Assembly: GCF_013402875.1 (NCBI RefSeq)
Contig: NZ_CP058579.1
Coordinates: 2,232,001-2,296,000 of the forward strand
Source: Halorarum salinum
GTDB lineage: Archaea > Halobacteriota > Halobacteria > Halobacteriales > Haloferacaceae
Length of the DNA stretch: 64,000 nt
Direction of reading: 5' to 3'
Part shown: positions 53,340 through 61,476 of the stretch, piece after piece
How positions within the stretch are numbered: the stretch's first letter is position 1
Layout: every line of letters starts with the position of its first letter
The notes under the pieces: generated by a model
The model's input: the letters and a program-made list of their open reading frames with translations, nothing else
Told to the model about the DNA's origin: nothing
Databases searched by the model: none
Program-made: the position numbers and the translations under genes

Positions 53340-54491
53340 CTACTCGAAGGAGTGGCGTTCGACCACGACCCGCGCCCCGGCGAGCGCGGCGAGTCCGAGC
53401 GCGACCAGCGCGCCGACGGCGAGGTACGTCGCGGCGTCGGCGGTCCCGACCGCCAGCCGCGCGGCGACGTTCGCGGGGTCGACCGGCGAGAGCGCCGCGG
53501 CGCCGAACAGGCCGAGCACGCCCAGCGAGTAGACGGTCTGGGCGGCCCGACGGTCCGGCGCGACCAGCGCGAGCGCGGCGCCCGTCGCGGCGACGACGGC
53601 TGCCGCGGCGGCGACGAGCGCGAGCAGGCTCGCGACGCCGACCGCCGTCTCGAACGCCGACCCGGCGGGCGCGACGGCGGTGCCGTCGAACGCCAGCAGT
53701 CCGAGCCAGAGCCCAGCCTGGACGGGCGCCAGCCCGGCCGCCGCGAGCAGCTTCCCCTCCACGATCTCGGTCGGCGTCACCGGGGCCACGCGGAGCAGTT
53801 CGAGCGTCCCCCGGTCCAGTTCCTCGGTGAGCGAGTCCACCGTCATCGAGCCGGCGACGAAGACCGGGAGGAACAGCAGCAGTGGGACGAGCACGGTGTA
53901 CGTGAACCCGAAGTACGGGGAGCCGTCCGCCCGGGGCGGGAGCTCCAGCGTCCGGGACTCCAGGTGGGCCTCCCGGTCGCCGCGCTCGGCCCGCTCGAAC
54001 GCCCGGAGCGCCTGCCTCGCCTGCGTGACGACCACGGTCGTCCCGACGTTGCCCTCGGGGACGAGCACCCGAACCTCGTACCGATCCTGCGGCGTCTCGG
54101 TCACCAGCAGCGCCGCGTCGACCCGGCGCTCGGCGAAGGCGTCCGCGGCGGTTTCGGGGGAGTCGTACAGCCGGCCGTCCATCGCGTCGACCTCGCCGAC
54201 GGCCGCCAGCAGGTCCTCTGCGTCGTCGCCCGCCACCGCGGTCTCGACCGTGAACCCCTCCCCGGCGCCGGGGTCGTACAGCGACACCAGCCCGACGACG
54301 AGGAACGAGGAGAACGCCGCGACGAACAGCTGGATGAGCAGCGCGAGCACGATCGTCTTCTCGCTCCGGAGGGACGCGAGTTCCCTGCGGGCGACGGTGA
54401 TCCGGGGGTCGCGCCGCGGCCCGCCGTCGCGGTCGGCTCCGTCCGTCCCGTCCGCGCGGCTTCCGGGCGCCGGGCTCGGGCGGTCAGCCAA
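53340..54491 (-). CDS. ABC-2 type transporter permease
   Basis: 383 residues. One N-terminal helix (TIVLALLIQLFVAAFSSFLV), an extracytoplasmic domain of about 140 residues with YDPGAGEGFTVETAVAGDDA, and five or so C-terminal helices with the ABC-2 hallmark EELDRGTLELLRVAPVTPTE. It forms a membrane pore with the other permease gene and the ATPase. Overlaps the upstream permease gene by 8 bases (54484-54491). By architecture it is a NatB/exporter-type permease; its cargo is unknown. Confidence 0.85.
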   Translation of the reverse strand: MADRPSPAPGSRADGTDGADRDGGPRRDPRITVARRELASLRSEKTIVLALLIQLFVAAFSSFLVVGLVSLYDPGAGEGFTVETAVAGDDAEDLLAAVGEVDAMDGRLYDSPETAADAFAERRVDAALLVTETPQDRYEVRVLVPEGNVGTTVVVTQARQALRAFERAERGDREAHLESRTLELPPRADGSPYFGFTYTVLVPLLLFLPVFVAGSMTVDSLTEELDRGTLELLRVAPVTPTEIVEGKLLAAAGLAPVQAGLWLGLLAFDGTAVAPAGSAFETAVGVASLLALVAAAAAVVAATGAALALVAPDRRAAQTVYSLGVLGLFGAAALSPVDPANVAARLAVGTADAATYLAVGALVALGLAALAGARVVVERHSFE

Positions 54492-56280
54492 GGACGCTCA
54501 CCACCGCGTAGTCGTAGGCGAAGTGGATCGCCATCGCGACGGCGAGCCCCGCGCCGTAGCCCCGCCGACCCCGGGCCGCGCCGAGCGCGGCCACGGCGGC
54601 GGTGACGACGTGGAGCGCGAGCGGCGCGGCGAGCAGTCCCGCGGTTCCGACGACGCCCACGCCGCCGGGCGTGAACGCGGCCTCGCCGACGGGGACGGCG
54701 TCGAGCCCGACGAGCTGGACCACCGCGGTCGCCTTCTCCGCGAGGAAGAAGCCGACCCCCGCGAGCGCGCCCAGTTTCAGCGCGGTCCGCCGCGTCGCGG
54801 GGTACCGGGACCGGTGGAACCCGGCGTAGATCGCGACGCTCTTTGCGACCTCCTCGATCACCGCGACGACCAGAAGCAGCGCGACGATCGCGAGTCCCTC
54901 GGGGAGCACGAACAGGACCGCGACCGCGAGCAGTTCGAGCACGAAGACGAACGGGAGCGAGAGCGCGGCGAGCGTCCCGACGTCGCGGGGCCGTCGGAGC
55001 CGGACCGCGAGCGCGTCGAGGAACTTCAGCGGGACCGCCCGCTGGGTGAACATGTCCTCCTCCCGGTAGACGCCCGTCCCGAGCAGGAACAGGACCCCCG
55101 AGGTGACGTAGAACGGCCCCGCGGAGAACAGGTACTCGCCCAGTCCCGTCGCGGCCGCACCCGGCTGGAGGTCGCGGACGACGAGCGTGAGCGGCGAGAT
55201 GAGCGCGATCGGCGTGACGTTCGTGAAGATGGCGGGGACGAAGGCGTACGTCGTCAGGAACACGGAGACGGTCACGGTGACGAAGGTGAGTTCCTTGAAC
55301 GAGCGGGCGAACATCGCGCCGACGAACGTCGCCGCGAGGAACGCGAGCGCGATCGGGAACACGGCCGCCACCGAGAGCGGCCCGCCGCCGACCGCGAGCG
55401 CGATGGCGGCCGTCACGGCGAGCGAGGCGGCGACGTACGGGAGCGTCTTGCCCGCGACGACGTCGAACCGCGTGACGGGCGCGACGAGCAGCAGCTCACC
55501 GCGGCGGTCGACCCGCTCGTTCAGCACGCTGGAGCCGTACGCCTGGATGACGAAGTTCATCGGCACGAGGAAGGCGAACGCCAGCACGAGCGAGCCGAAC
55601 GGGAACGGGGGGGACACCTCGGCGGGCGACCCGGTCGCCTGCCCGCCCAAGAGGCCGCCGCCGGCGACGTCAGGCACGGCGAACCCGCTCCCGGCGTCGC
55701 CTCCCTCGTCGTCGGAGCCGCCGGCGCCGCCGGCGGAGCCGCCCCCGCCGCCCGCGGAGCCGTTACCCCCGCCGGCGTCCCCGGCTCCGCCGGAACCGCC
55801 CCCGCCGTCGACGCGCTCGGCGTCCCGCTCGACGTACGAGAGCGTGACCGAGACCGGGAACGCGGCCGAGCGGTTCCCCTCGGCGGCCATCCGCCGGTCG
55901 TTGTGCGCCTCGACGGCGTCGCGGAACGCCGCGAGCGCGGCGTCCGACCGCGGCGTGTCGCCGACGCGGACGGTCGCGGCGGCGTCCGAGCGGTCCGGAT
56001 CGCCGACGCGAACGTCGGCGTCCGGCGTTCCGGGGGCGACGGCCTCCAGCGGCGTCGACGATGCGACCGGTTCGTGGTACGGGCTGTCGGCCGGGACCGC
56101 GACGCGGTAGACGTCGCGGTCGAGCGCGACCCCGCCGCCGGCCGCGGCCGCGCCGGCGACGCCGCCGGCGAGCAGCAGGGCGACCAGCCCCAGCGCCGCG
56201 GTTCGGCGGTCGAGCACGCCGGCGGTCCGGGCGGCTTCCCAGCGGGCGATCCGGAGGACGGAGCGCGGATCGAGCCTCAC
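54484..56280 (-). CDS. ABC-2 permease fused to a PrsW-type intramembrane metalloprotease domain
   Basis: 598 residues. The first half is an ABC-2 permease: an N-terminal helix, an extracytoplasmic part with a Gly/Ser/Ala-rich disordered linker (about residues 157-200), then helices with NERVDRRGELLLVAPVTRFD. The second half, from about residue 440, is PrsW/CAAX-like: VIEEVAKSVAIYAGFHRS (glutamates), GVGFFLAEKATAVVQL (Glu) and AMAIHFAYDYAVVSVL (His). These positions match the PrsW active site. Start overlaps the ATPase gene stop (ATGA). Confidence 0.8.
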   Translation of the reverse strand: MRLDPRSVLRIARWEAARTAGVLDRRTAALGLVALLLAGGVAGAAAAGGGVALDRDVYRVAVPADSPYHEPVASSTPLEAVAPGTPDADVRVGDPDRSDAAATVRVGDTPRSDAALAAFRDAVEAHNDRRMAAEGNRSAAFPVSVTLSYVERDAERVDGGGGSGGAGDAGGGNGSAGGGGGSAGGAGGSDDEGGDAGSGFAVPDVAGGGLLGGQATGSPAEVSPPFPFGSLVLAFAFLVPMNFVIQAYGSSVLNERVDRRGELLLVAPVTRFDVVAGKTLPYVAASLAVTAAIALAVGGGPLSVAAVFPIALAFLAATFVGAMFARSFKELTFVTVTVSVFLTTYAFVPAIFTNVTPIALISPLTLVVRDLQPGAAATGLGEYLFSAGPFYVTSGVLFLLGTGVYREEDMFTQRAVPLKFLDALAVRLRRPRDVGTLAALSLPFVFVLELLAVAVLFVLPEGLAIVALLLVVAVIEEVAKSVAIYAGFHRSRYPATRRTALKLGALAGVGFFLAEKATAVVQLVGLDAVPVGEAAFTPGGVGVVGTAGLLAAPLALHVVTAAVAALGAARGRRGYGAGLAVAMAIHFAYDYAVVSVLG

Positions 56281-57227
56281 TCCTCGACCCCCAACGCCGG
56301 TCGTTCCGCCTCGACGGGGCGAGCAGCCTCCGAGTCGGGAGTCACCCGACGGCTCCCGGGCGTCGGCCGGCCGGCCACGTCCAGGAAGATCTCCTCCAGC
56401 GTCGACTCCAGCGTCCGGATGTCCGCGACCTCGCCGCCGGCCGCCGCCGCCCGCTCGCGGACGGACTCGACGGCGTCCATCGACCCGACTCGGACGACGT
56501 GTCGGTCGCCGTCCGGCCCGCTCCCCTCGACGGGGACGGTCGTGAACACCCGGTAGGTCGTCTCTCCGTACTCCGCGCGGATGCTCTCGACGGTGCCGCG
56601 GGCGACGATCACCCCCTCGTTCAAAATGGCGACCCGGTCGCAGATCGACTCGACGTGGTGGAGGTTGTGCGCGGAGAACAGCACCGTCTTGCCGGACCCG
56701 GCGAGTTCGCGGACGAACTCCAGCACGTAGTTCGTCGTCAGCGGGTCCAGCCCCGAGGCGGGTTCGTCGTACACCAGCACGTCCGGGTCGTTGACGAGCG
56801 ACCGGGCGATGGCGACCTTCCGCTTCATCCCCTTCGAGACGTCCCCGAGACGGCGGTCGCGGTGGTCCAGTTCGAGGTCGTCGAGCGCCGACTCGATGCG
56901 CCCGTCGGCGACGTCGCGGGGCACGTCGTACAGGTCCGCGAAGAAGCGGAGGTACGAGCGGGCGGTCATGTCCTCGTACAGCGGCGACTCCTCCGGGAGG
57001 AACCCCAGCGCGGTCCTGGTCCCCGGGTCGTCCGCCGGCCGGCCCGCGACGCGCACCGTCCCGTCGGTGGGTTCGAGTAGCCCCGCGACGCTCTTGAGCG
57101 TCGTCGTCTTCCCGGCCCCGTTCGGGCCGACGACGCCGAATATCTCCCCCGGTTCGACCGCGAAGGAACTCCCCTGCACGGCGGCGAAGTCGCCGTACAC
57201 CTTCCGCAACCCCTCGACGCGGATCAT
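56277..57227 (-). CDS. ABC transporter ATP-binding protein
   Basis: 316 residues. Walker A GVVGPNGAGKTTTLKSV, Q-loop in LGFLPEESPLYEDMT, signature RRLGDVSKGMKRKVAIARSL (SKGMK instead of LSGGQ) and Walker B DPDVLVYDEPASGLDP, followed by the H-loop VLFSAHNLHHVE. The C-terminal 90 residues are a DUF4162-like tail. First gene of the exporter operon with two permeases downstream, each overlapping by 4-8 bases. Drives export of an unknown substrate. Confidence 0.9.
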   Translation of the reverse strand: MIRVEGLRKVYGDFAAVQGSSFAVEPGEIFGVVGPNGAGKTTTLKSVAGLLEPTDGTVRVAGRPADDPGTRTALGFLPEESPLYEDMTARSYLRFFADLYDVPRDVADGRIESALDDLELDHRDRRLGDVSKGMKRKVAIARSLVNDPDVLVYDEPASGLDPLTTNYVLEFVRELAGSGKTVLFSAHNLHHVESICDRVAILNEGVIVARGTVESIRAEYGETTYRVFTTVPVEGSGPDGDRHVVRVGSMDAVESVRERAAAAGGEVADIRTLESTLEEIFLDVAGRPTPGSRRVTPDSEAARPVEAERPALGVEE

Positions 57228-57331
57228 ACGCGGTGCTCGCGGGTCGCCGGGTAAAGGGCGTCGCCGCGGCTATCGCGAATGAAAACTACAGGAGGCGGAT
57301 CCCGGTCGGCCTGCGTTTCCGCTCGGTTCGG

Positions 57332-57469
57332 TCAGTCGTCCGCGGGGGCGCGACTCGACGCGTCCGCGTCGGCGTCCGGCGAGTTCTCGCCGCCTCGTTC
57401 CCACACGGGGGCCGCGGACACGCCGTTCGGCGGCGTGTGGCTCACGTCTTTCATGGTGTCCTCTGTCAT
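57332..57469 (-). CDS. 45-residue acidic haloarchaeal small protein
   Basis: ATG 57469 to TGA 57332-57334; ATG 57454 is an alternative. The peptide begins MTEDTMKDVSHTPPNGVSAA, contains PVWERGGENSP and is otherwise Asp/Ala/Ser-rich. A TATA (CAAATACC, 57493-57500) sits 24-31 bases upstream, so the message is probably leaderless. It is hydrophilic with no membrane helix. No known function. The promoter and composition argue that it is real. Confidence 0.55.
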   Translation of the reverse strand: MTEDTMKDVSHTPPNGVSAAPVWERGGENSPDADADASSRAPADD

Positions 57470-57678
57470 GGTGAGTCGGCCTAGCAATCGACGGTATTTG
57501 AACGTTGCTTCGGATGTTCCTTAGTCAGTGTATAGCATATAAGGCCATTTAATGTAGTGCGGGCCGACGAGGTCGAACCGACGGGTCGCGTCGCTCGGCC
57601 GTGCTGCCCGCTACGTTCGTTCGCCGCACTCGGTCGGTCGACCGCACCTATTTGGCCGCCGGTCGCGTACGCGCCGAC

Positions 57679-57888
57679 GTGTCGAAGACGTCCGTCCGTG
57701 CGGCCGCGAGCGCCCTCCCGTGGAGTCACCACGCCGTCGCGCTCGTCGTGGTCGTCGTCGCGTTCGGCGGCGCCGCCGCGGTCGGGACCGACGTGGCCTA
57801 CTACGCCGCGGCGCTGGTGGCCTTCTCGGCCTGGATGGCCTGGTTCGTGGCGACGGTGGTCGACCGGCTCCGTCGTGCGGACGCCTGA
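57679..57888 (+). CDS. Small two-helix membrane protein
   Basis: 69 residues from GTG 57679; the frame opens at 57601 but a TATA (CCTATTT, 57647-57653) lies 26-32 bases before this GTG. Two hydrophobic helices, HAVALVVVVVAFGGAAAVGT and VAYYAAALVAFSAWMAWFVA, end in a basic tail VDRLRRADA, so the C-terminus is cytoplasmic. Family and function are unknown. Confidence 0.62.
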   Translation: MSKTSVRAAASALPWSHHAVALVVVVVAFGGAAAVGTDVAYYAAALVAFSAWMAWFVATVVDRLRRADA

Positions 57889-58047
57889 TCGGGCGCGGTT
57901 TCGGCGTCGGTTCGCACCGTCCCGGGTCCGGTCGTCCGGAACGCGCGGGCGGTGCCGCCCGCTCGCCCGGTGTGCCGTCGTTCCTTCTCGCGCGACCGGC
58001 CACGGCTCCTCGGGGTTCGACTCCCCGCCGAAAACCGGCGTCGCGGG

Positions 58048-58476
58048 TTAGCTCGCCAGCGTGGCGTCGAGCGTGATCTCCGGACCGGCGAGCGCCTTCG
58101 ACACCGGACAGGTCTCCTTGGCTTCCCGTGCGATCTCCTCGAAGGTGTCCTCATCGACGTCCGGGATCTCGGCCTCGAGCGTCAGGTCGATGCGCGGGAT
58201 CTCGAAGCCCCCGCCGTCGGCGCGTTCGAGGTGGACGTCCGCCTCGGTGTGGAGGCTATCGGGGGTGTACCCCTCCTCCCCGAGGAGCGCCGTCAGTTGC
58301 ATCGAGAAACAGCCGGAGTGGGCCGCCCCGATGAGCTCCTCGGGGTTCGTCCCGGGCTCGTCCTCGAACCGGGTCGGGAACCGGAACGTTCCCTCCACCT
58401 GCCCGCTCTCGGTCCCGAAGTCGCCGCTCCCGTCCTTTCCGCCTCGCCAGGTCGTCTCGGCTTGTCTCGTGGGCAT
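58048..58476 (-). CDS. OsmC-family peroxiredoxin (OsmC subfamily)
   Basis: 142 residues from ATG 58476 (MPTRQAETTWRGGKDGSG); the frame runs to 58572 without support. Core motifs FRFPTRFEDEPGTNPEELIG, AAHSGCFSMQLTALLGEEGY with the first Cys, and KETCPVSKALAGPEITLDA with the second Cys define true OsmC. It reduces organic hydroperoxides and helps in osmotic or oxidative stress, in the cytoplasm. It differs clearly from the shorter OsmC protein at 12 kb. Confidence 0.9.
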   Translation of the reverse strand: MPTRQAETTWRGGKDGSGDFGTESGQVEGTFRFPTRFEDEPGTNPEELIGAAHSGCFSMQLTALLGEEGYTPDSLHTEADVHLERADGGGFEIPRIDLTLEAEIPDVDEDTFEEIAREAKETCPVSKALAGPEITLDATLAS

Positions 58477-58568
58477 CCCGGTGTCGAGTACAGTCGCCGT
58501 CCCTATGGAGATGTCGGCGGGACCGTCCGTCGCCACGCTCGGCTGCGCCGGCGAGGCCGTCCGCGTGC

Positions 58569-58958
58569 TCACCGCTCAGACCGGAGGTACCACCCGAGAT
58601 AGCCGCCGAGAACGCTCAACCCGACGGTGTACAGTCCACTGACGACGACGACGAACAGCCCGGCGATGCCGAACAGCGAGGGGGTACCGGCGAACCCGAG
58701 GAAGAACAGCAGGAACGAGAGGATCGCCACGAACGGGACGAGCACGACCAGTCCGGCGATCGCGCCCACGGCGAGGCCGTCCTCCGGGCGTCCGCCTTCG
58801 AGGTAGCCGGCGATCGCCCCGCCGAGGAGCGTCGACAGCGGCACGAACGAGAGGACGACGGCGGCGACGCCGCCGACGAGTCCGTTGATCAGGGCGCCGG
58901 AGCAACCGTCGGTGATGGGGGAGCCGACCGTGGAGGAGGTCGAGGAGTCGGGAACCAT
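58569..58958 (-). CDS. DUF5518-like membrane protein
   Basis: 129 residues from ATG 58958; a longer start at 58970 is possible. Four hydrophobic helices with small-residue motifs: ALINGLVGGVAAVVLSFVPL, LLGGAIAGYLEGG, AVGAIAGLVVLVPFVAILSF, and GIAGLFVVVVSGLYTVGLSV. GAIAGYLEGG is the feature I associate with DUF5518. Function unknown. A promoter element TTTTTCGC lies 24-32 bases upstream. Confidence 0.7.
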   Translation of the reverse strand: MVPDSSTSSTVGSPITDGCSGALINGLVGGVAAVVLSFVPLSTLLGGAIAGYLEGGRPEDGLAVGAIAGLVVLVPFVAILSFLLFFLGFAGTPSLFGIAGLFVVVVSGLYTVGLSVLGGYLGWYLRSER

Positions 58959-59062
58959 ACGGCGGACCACCCGTCATCGAGCGAAAAACCCTTCGGTGGT
59001 CCCGGACCCGGCGCGTCGCGTGCGTCCCCATTCGAGGTGGACGGCCCCCGGGTCGGGCCTCC

Positions 59063-59094
59063 TCCCCCTCGAGGGGGAAACCGAGGGATATATT
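59063..59094 (+). promoter_or_regulatory. Palindrome and TATA box of the carbonic anhydrase promoter
   Basis: A perfect 16-base palindrome TCCCCCTCGAGGGGGA (59063-59078) sits just before the TATA box GATATATT (59087-59094). ATG 59118 is about 24-31 bases past the TATA, so the message is probably leaderless. The palindrome is placed where an activator, or a repressor blocking TFB binding, would act. The regulator is unknown. Confidence 0.6.
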
Positions 59095-59117
59095 CGCGGG
59101 AGCGGTTCTGCCTAGCC

Positions 59118-59798
59118 ATGGAACGGACGCTGGTCGAGCTGTTACGGAGCAACGCGGAGCACGCGAGGGAGTTCGGGTCCCGGTTCGACGCCGTCCAGGA
59201 CTCCCAGCGGCCGGACGTCGTCACGGTCTGCTGTTCGGACTCCCGCGTCCTGGCGGACAGCCTCTGGGGGAACGACGAGCCCGGACGGATCTTCACGTGT
59301 TGCAACGTCGGAAACCGCGTCGTCCAGCGGACCGACGCCGGGGAGGCCGTCTCGGGCGACGTCCTCTATCCGCTCGAACACACGGGAACCGGGGCCGCCG
59401 TCGTCGTCGGACACACGGGTTGCGGGGCGGTCACGGCGGCGTACGACGACCTGACGGAGGGGGTCTCCGAGCCCGCCGGCATCGAGCACTGCCTCGGCCT
59501 GCTGGAACCGCGCCTCGAGGCGGGCGTCGAGTCGCTCCCCCCGGACCTCCCCCGCGCGGAGGCGGTGAACCGGCTCGTCGAGTACAACGTCGACCGGCAG
59601 GTCGAGTTCCTCCTCGAAAGCGACGACGTCCCGGGCCACGTCGACGTCGTCGGCGTCGTGTACGACTTTCAGGACGTCTACTCCGCACGTCGCGGGGAAC
59701 TCCACGTGGTCAACGTCGGCGGCGTGACCGACGTCGGGGCGCTTCGGGACGAGCATCCCGAGATCGACTCGCGGATCGATCGGCTCTGGGAGTACTGA
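59118..59798 (+). CDS. Beta-class carbonic anhydrase
   Basis: 226 residues from ATG 59118 (earlier frame to 59037 has no support). Zinc ligands and catalytic dyad are visible: CCSDSRV (Cys39, Asp41, Arg43), HTGCGAVTAAYDDL (His99, Cys102). Strand CNVGNRV precedes them. It interconverts CO2 and bicarbonate in the cytoplasm. The promoter has the palindrome just described. It lies upstream of the copper-enzyme operon, but 418 bases and a separate promoter part them. Confidence 0.92.
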   Translation: MERTLVELLRSNAEHAREFGSRFDAVQDSQRPDVVTVCCSDSRVLADSLWGNDEPGRIFTCCNVGNRVVQRTDAGEAVSGDVLYPLEHTGTGAAVVVGHTGCGAVTAAYDDLTEGVSEPAGIEHCLGLLEPRLEAGVESLPPDLPRAEAVNRLVEYNVDRQVEFLLESDDVPGHVDVVGVVYDFQDVYSARRGELHVVNVGGVTDVGALRDEHPEIDSRIDRLWEY

Positions 59799-60216
59799 GC
59801 GCTCTGACGTGGGGTTTCTGGGCTAACGGGGCCACGGCCGACGATCGAATCGGGTTCGACGGCGTTCGGCGCCGTGGCCGGTCGGTCCGCGAGCACCCGC
59901 CGAGGAGAGAACCCGGCGGGGTGGAGGGCGACGTTTCAGGCCGGTTCACCGCGCTGCCGTTCGTGGCTTCCTCCGGCGCGTACGGATGGCGTTCGCTCCC
60001 CACCTCTTCGGGGCCTCGGATTCGTGTGCGTCTCCGGAACCTCGGACCCCCGCGTCTCGTCGGACCCCGGCCCGACGCTCGACCGGATCCACCGGAACGG
60101 GTTCGACCGAACCGAGTTAGCGTAGGCTCAATATATAATTAGACCCATCAAATACAAGTACTGGGTGAGCCAAGTAACGGACGAGTGAGGGCCGAACGCG
60201 GATCGGGTGCGCGAAC
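59799..60216. promoter_or_regulatory. Promoter region of the copper-oxidase operon with two inverted repeats
   Basis: About 418 bases, no gene seen. GGTTCG-AC-CGAACC (60100-60113) is an inverted repeat 17 bases before the TATA ATATATAATT (60131-60140). Around the TATA, GGCTCA (60125-60130) and TGAGCC (60166-60171) also form an inverted pair, and ACCCA/TGGGT (60043 region at 60143-60147 and 60162-60166) lies inside it. TATA to ATG 60217 is about 77 bases, giving a leader of about 50. These arrangements fit an operator for a metal- or redox-responsive regulator. Confidence 0.5.
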
Positions 60217-61476
60217 ATGACGCAGACAGACTACGACAGGGCGGCCGCGGTGACGGAACTGCTCGAAGACCGACTCGTCGGGTCGCTCGCCGGCGACGCG
60301 GGCGTCGACCGCCGGACGGTGCTCGGCGGCATCGGCGTCGCCGGGAGCGCGGCGCTGGGGATCGGGAGCACGCGGGCGGGCGCGACCCCCGGACACGGCG
60401 ACGGGAACGATCACGGTGACTTCGGCACCGTCGACGAGTATCGGGGTTCCGGGTTCGACCCCCACGAGTTCCTGACGACGTTCAACACGGGGGAGGACGG
60501 CCAGGAGTCGGTCCCCCAGCGGGTGTACGAGGAGGACGGGCGGACCGTCCGGGAGTTCGAGTTCACCGCGGTCGACACGACGATCACGATCGCGCCCGGC
60601 GTCGAGTTCGAAGCGTGGGCGTTCAACGGTCAGGTCCCGGGCCCGACGATCCGCGCCGTCGAGGGCGACCTGATCCGGATCGAGTTCGAGAACCTCGGCC
60701 GGCACGCCCACACGATCCACCCGCACCTGAGGAACCTCTCCCCGGAGATGGACGGGGTTCCACAGAACGGGCCCGGCGTGCTCGACACGGGCGAGTCGTT
60801 CACGTACGAGTGGATCGCCCGGCCGGCCGGGACGCACCTCTACCACTGCCACTCGCTCCCGCTCAAGGAGCACGTCCACCGCGGCCTCTACGGCACGGTC
60901 GTCGTCGATCCGGACCCCGAACGCGTCGCGGAGAACCCGCGCGAGTACGTCAACTACCACGGGCCGATCACCGACGAGTTCCGCGACCTGCTCGTGGAGG
61001 AGGCACGCACCCGGAACCACGAGCACGCCGAGAACGACGCCGTCAACGAGATGGTGATGGTGATGAACTCGTTCGACACGAACTTCGACGGCGAGAACGA
61101 GGTGTACGCCGTGAACACCCGGGCGTTCGCGTACGGCGTGGGCGAGACCGACGGCAAGGGCGGCTGGCGGGCGGGCGAGACGAAACGGCCCATCCGGATC
61201 GACGGGACCGAACGCCAGCGGGTGTATCTGGCGAACACGACCGAGTTCGACTTCATCAACTCGTTCCACACGCACTCGCAGTTCTTCGACTACTACGACC
61301 ACGGGACGACGCTGTTGCCGACGAGCAAGAACGTCGACACGATCATGCAGACGCAGGCCCAGCGGGGGATCGTCGAACTGGACTACTCGGACCACCGGCC
61401 GGGGCTGTACATGTTCCACGCCCACCAGTCGGAGTTCGCGGAACTCGGCTGGATGAGCTTCTTCGAGGTGATCTAG
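60217..61476 (+). CDS. Two-domain multicopper oxidase (type C-like), Tat-exported
   Basis: 419 residues. A twin-arginine signal, DRRTVLGGIGVAGSAALG, precedes a His-rich spacer. Copper ligands: domain 1 has HAHTIHPH (HxxHxH: type 1 and trinuclear His) and YHCHSLPLKEHVHRGLYG (HCH, type 1 Cys, a Leu where the axial Met of nitrite reductase would lie). Domain 2 has FHTHSQFFDYYDH and MFHAHQSEFAELGWM (HxH motifs). Thus the mononuclear site is in domain 1 and four HxH motifs complete a trinuclear cluster, as in two-domain laccase-like oxidases. Nitrite reductase annotation is possible but the HxH pattern argues for an oxidase. The next gene starts at once after the stop. Confidence 0.82.
   Translation: MTQTDYDRAAAVTELLEDRLVGSLAGDAGVDRRTVLGGIGVAGSAALGIGSTRAGATPGHGDGNDHGDFGTVDEYRGSGFDPHEFLTTFNTGEDGQESVPQRVYEEDGRTVREFEFTAVDTTITIAPGVEFEAWAFNGQVPGPTIRAVEGDLIRIEFENLGRHAHTIHPHLRNLSPEMDGVPQNGPGVLDTGESFTYEWIARPAGTHLYHCHSLPLKEHVHRGLYGTVVVDPDPERVAENPREYVNYHGPITDEFRDLLVEEARTRNHEHAENDAVNEMVMVMNSFDTNFDGENEVYAVNTRAFAYGVGETDGKGGWRAGETKRPIRIDGTERQRVYLANTTEFDFINSFHTHSQFFDYYDHGTTLLPTSKNVDTIMQTQAQRGIVELDYSDHRPGLYMFHAHQSEFAELGWMSFFEVI

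Noticed and set aside
60217-61476. Copper nitrite reductase as the call for the oxidase
   Set aside because: Four HxH motifs including HTH and HAH in domain 2 and the Leu axial position fit a two-domain laccase-like enzyme better; kept as a minority alternative.
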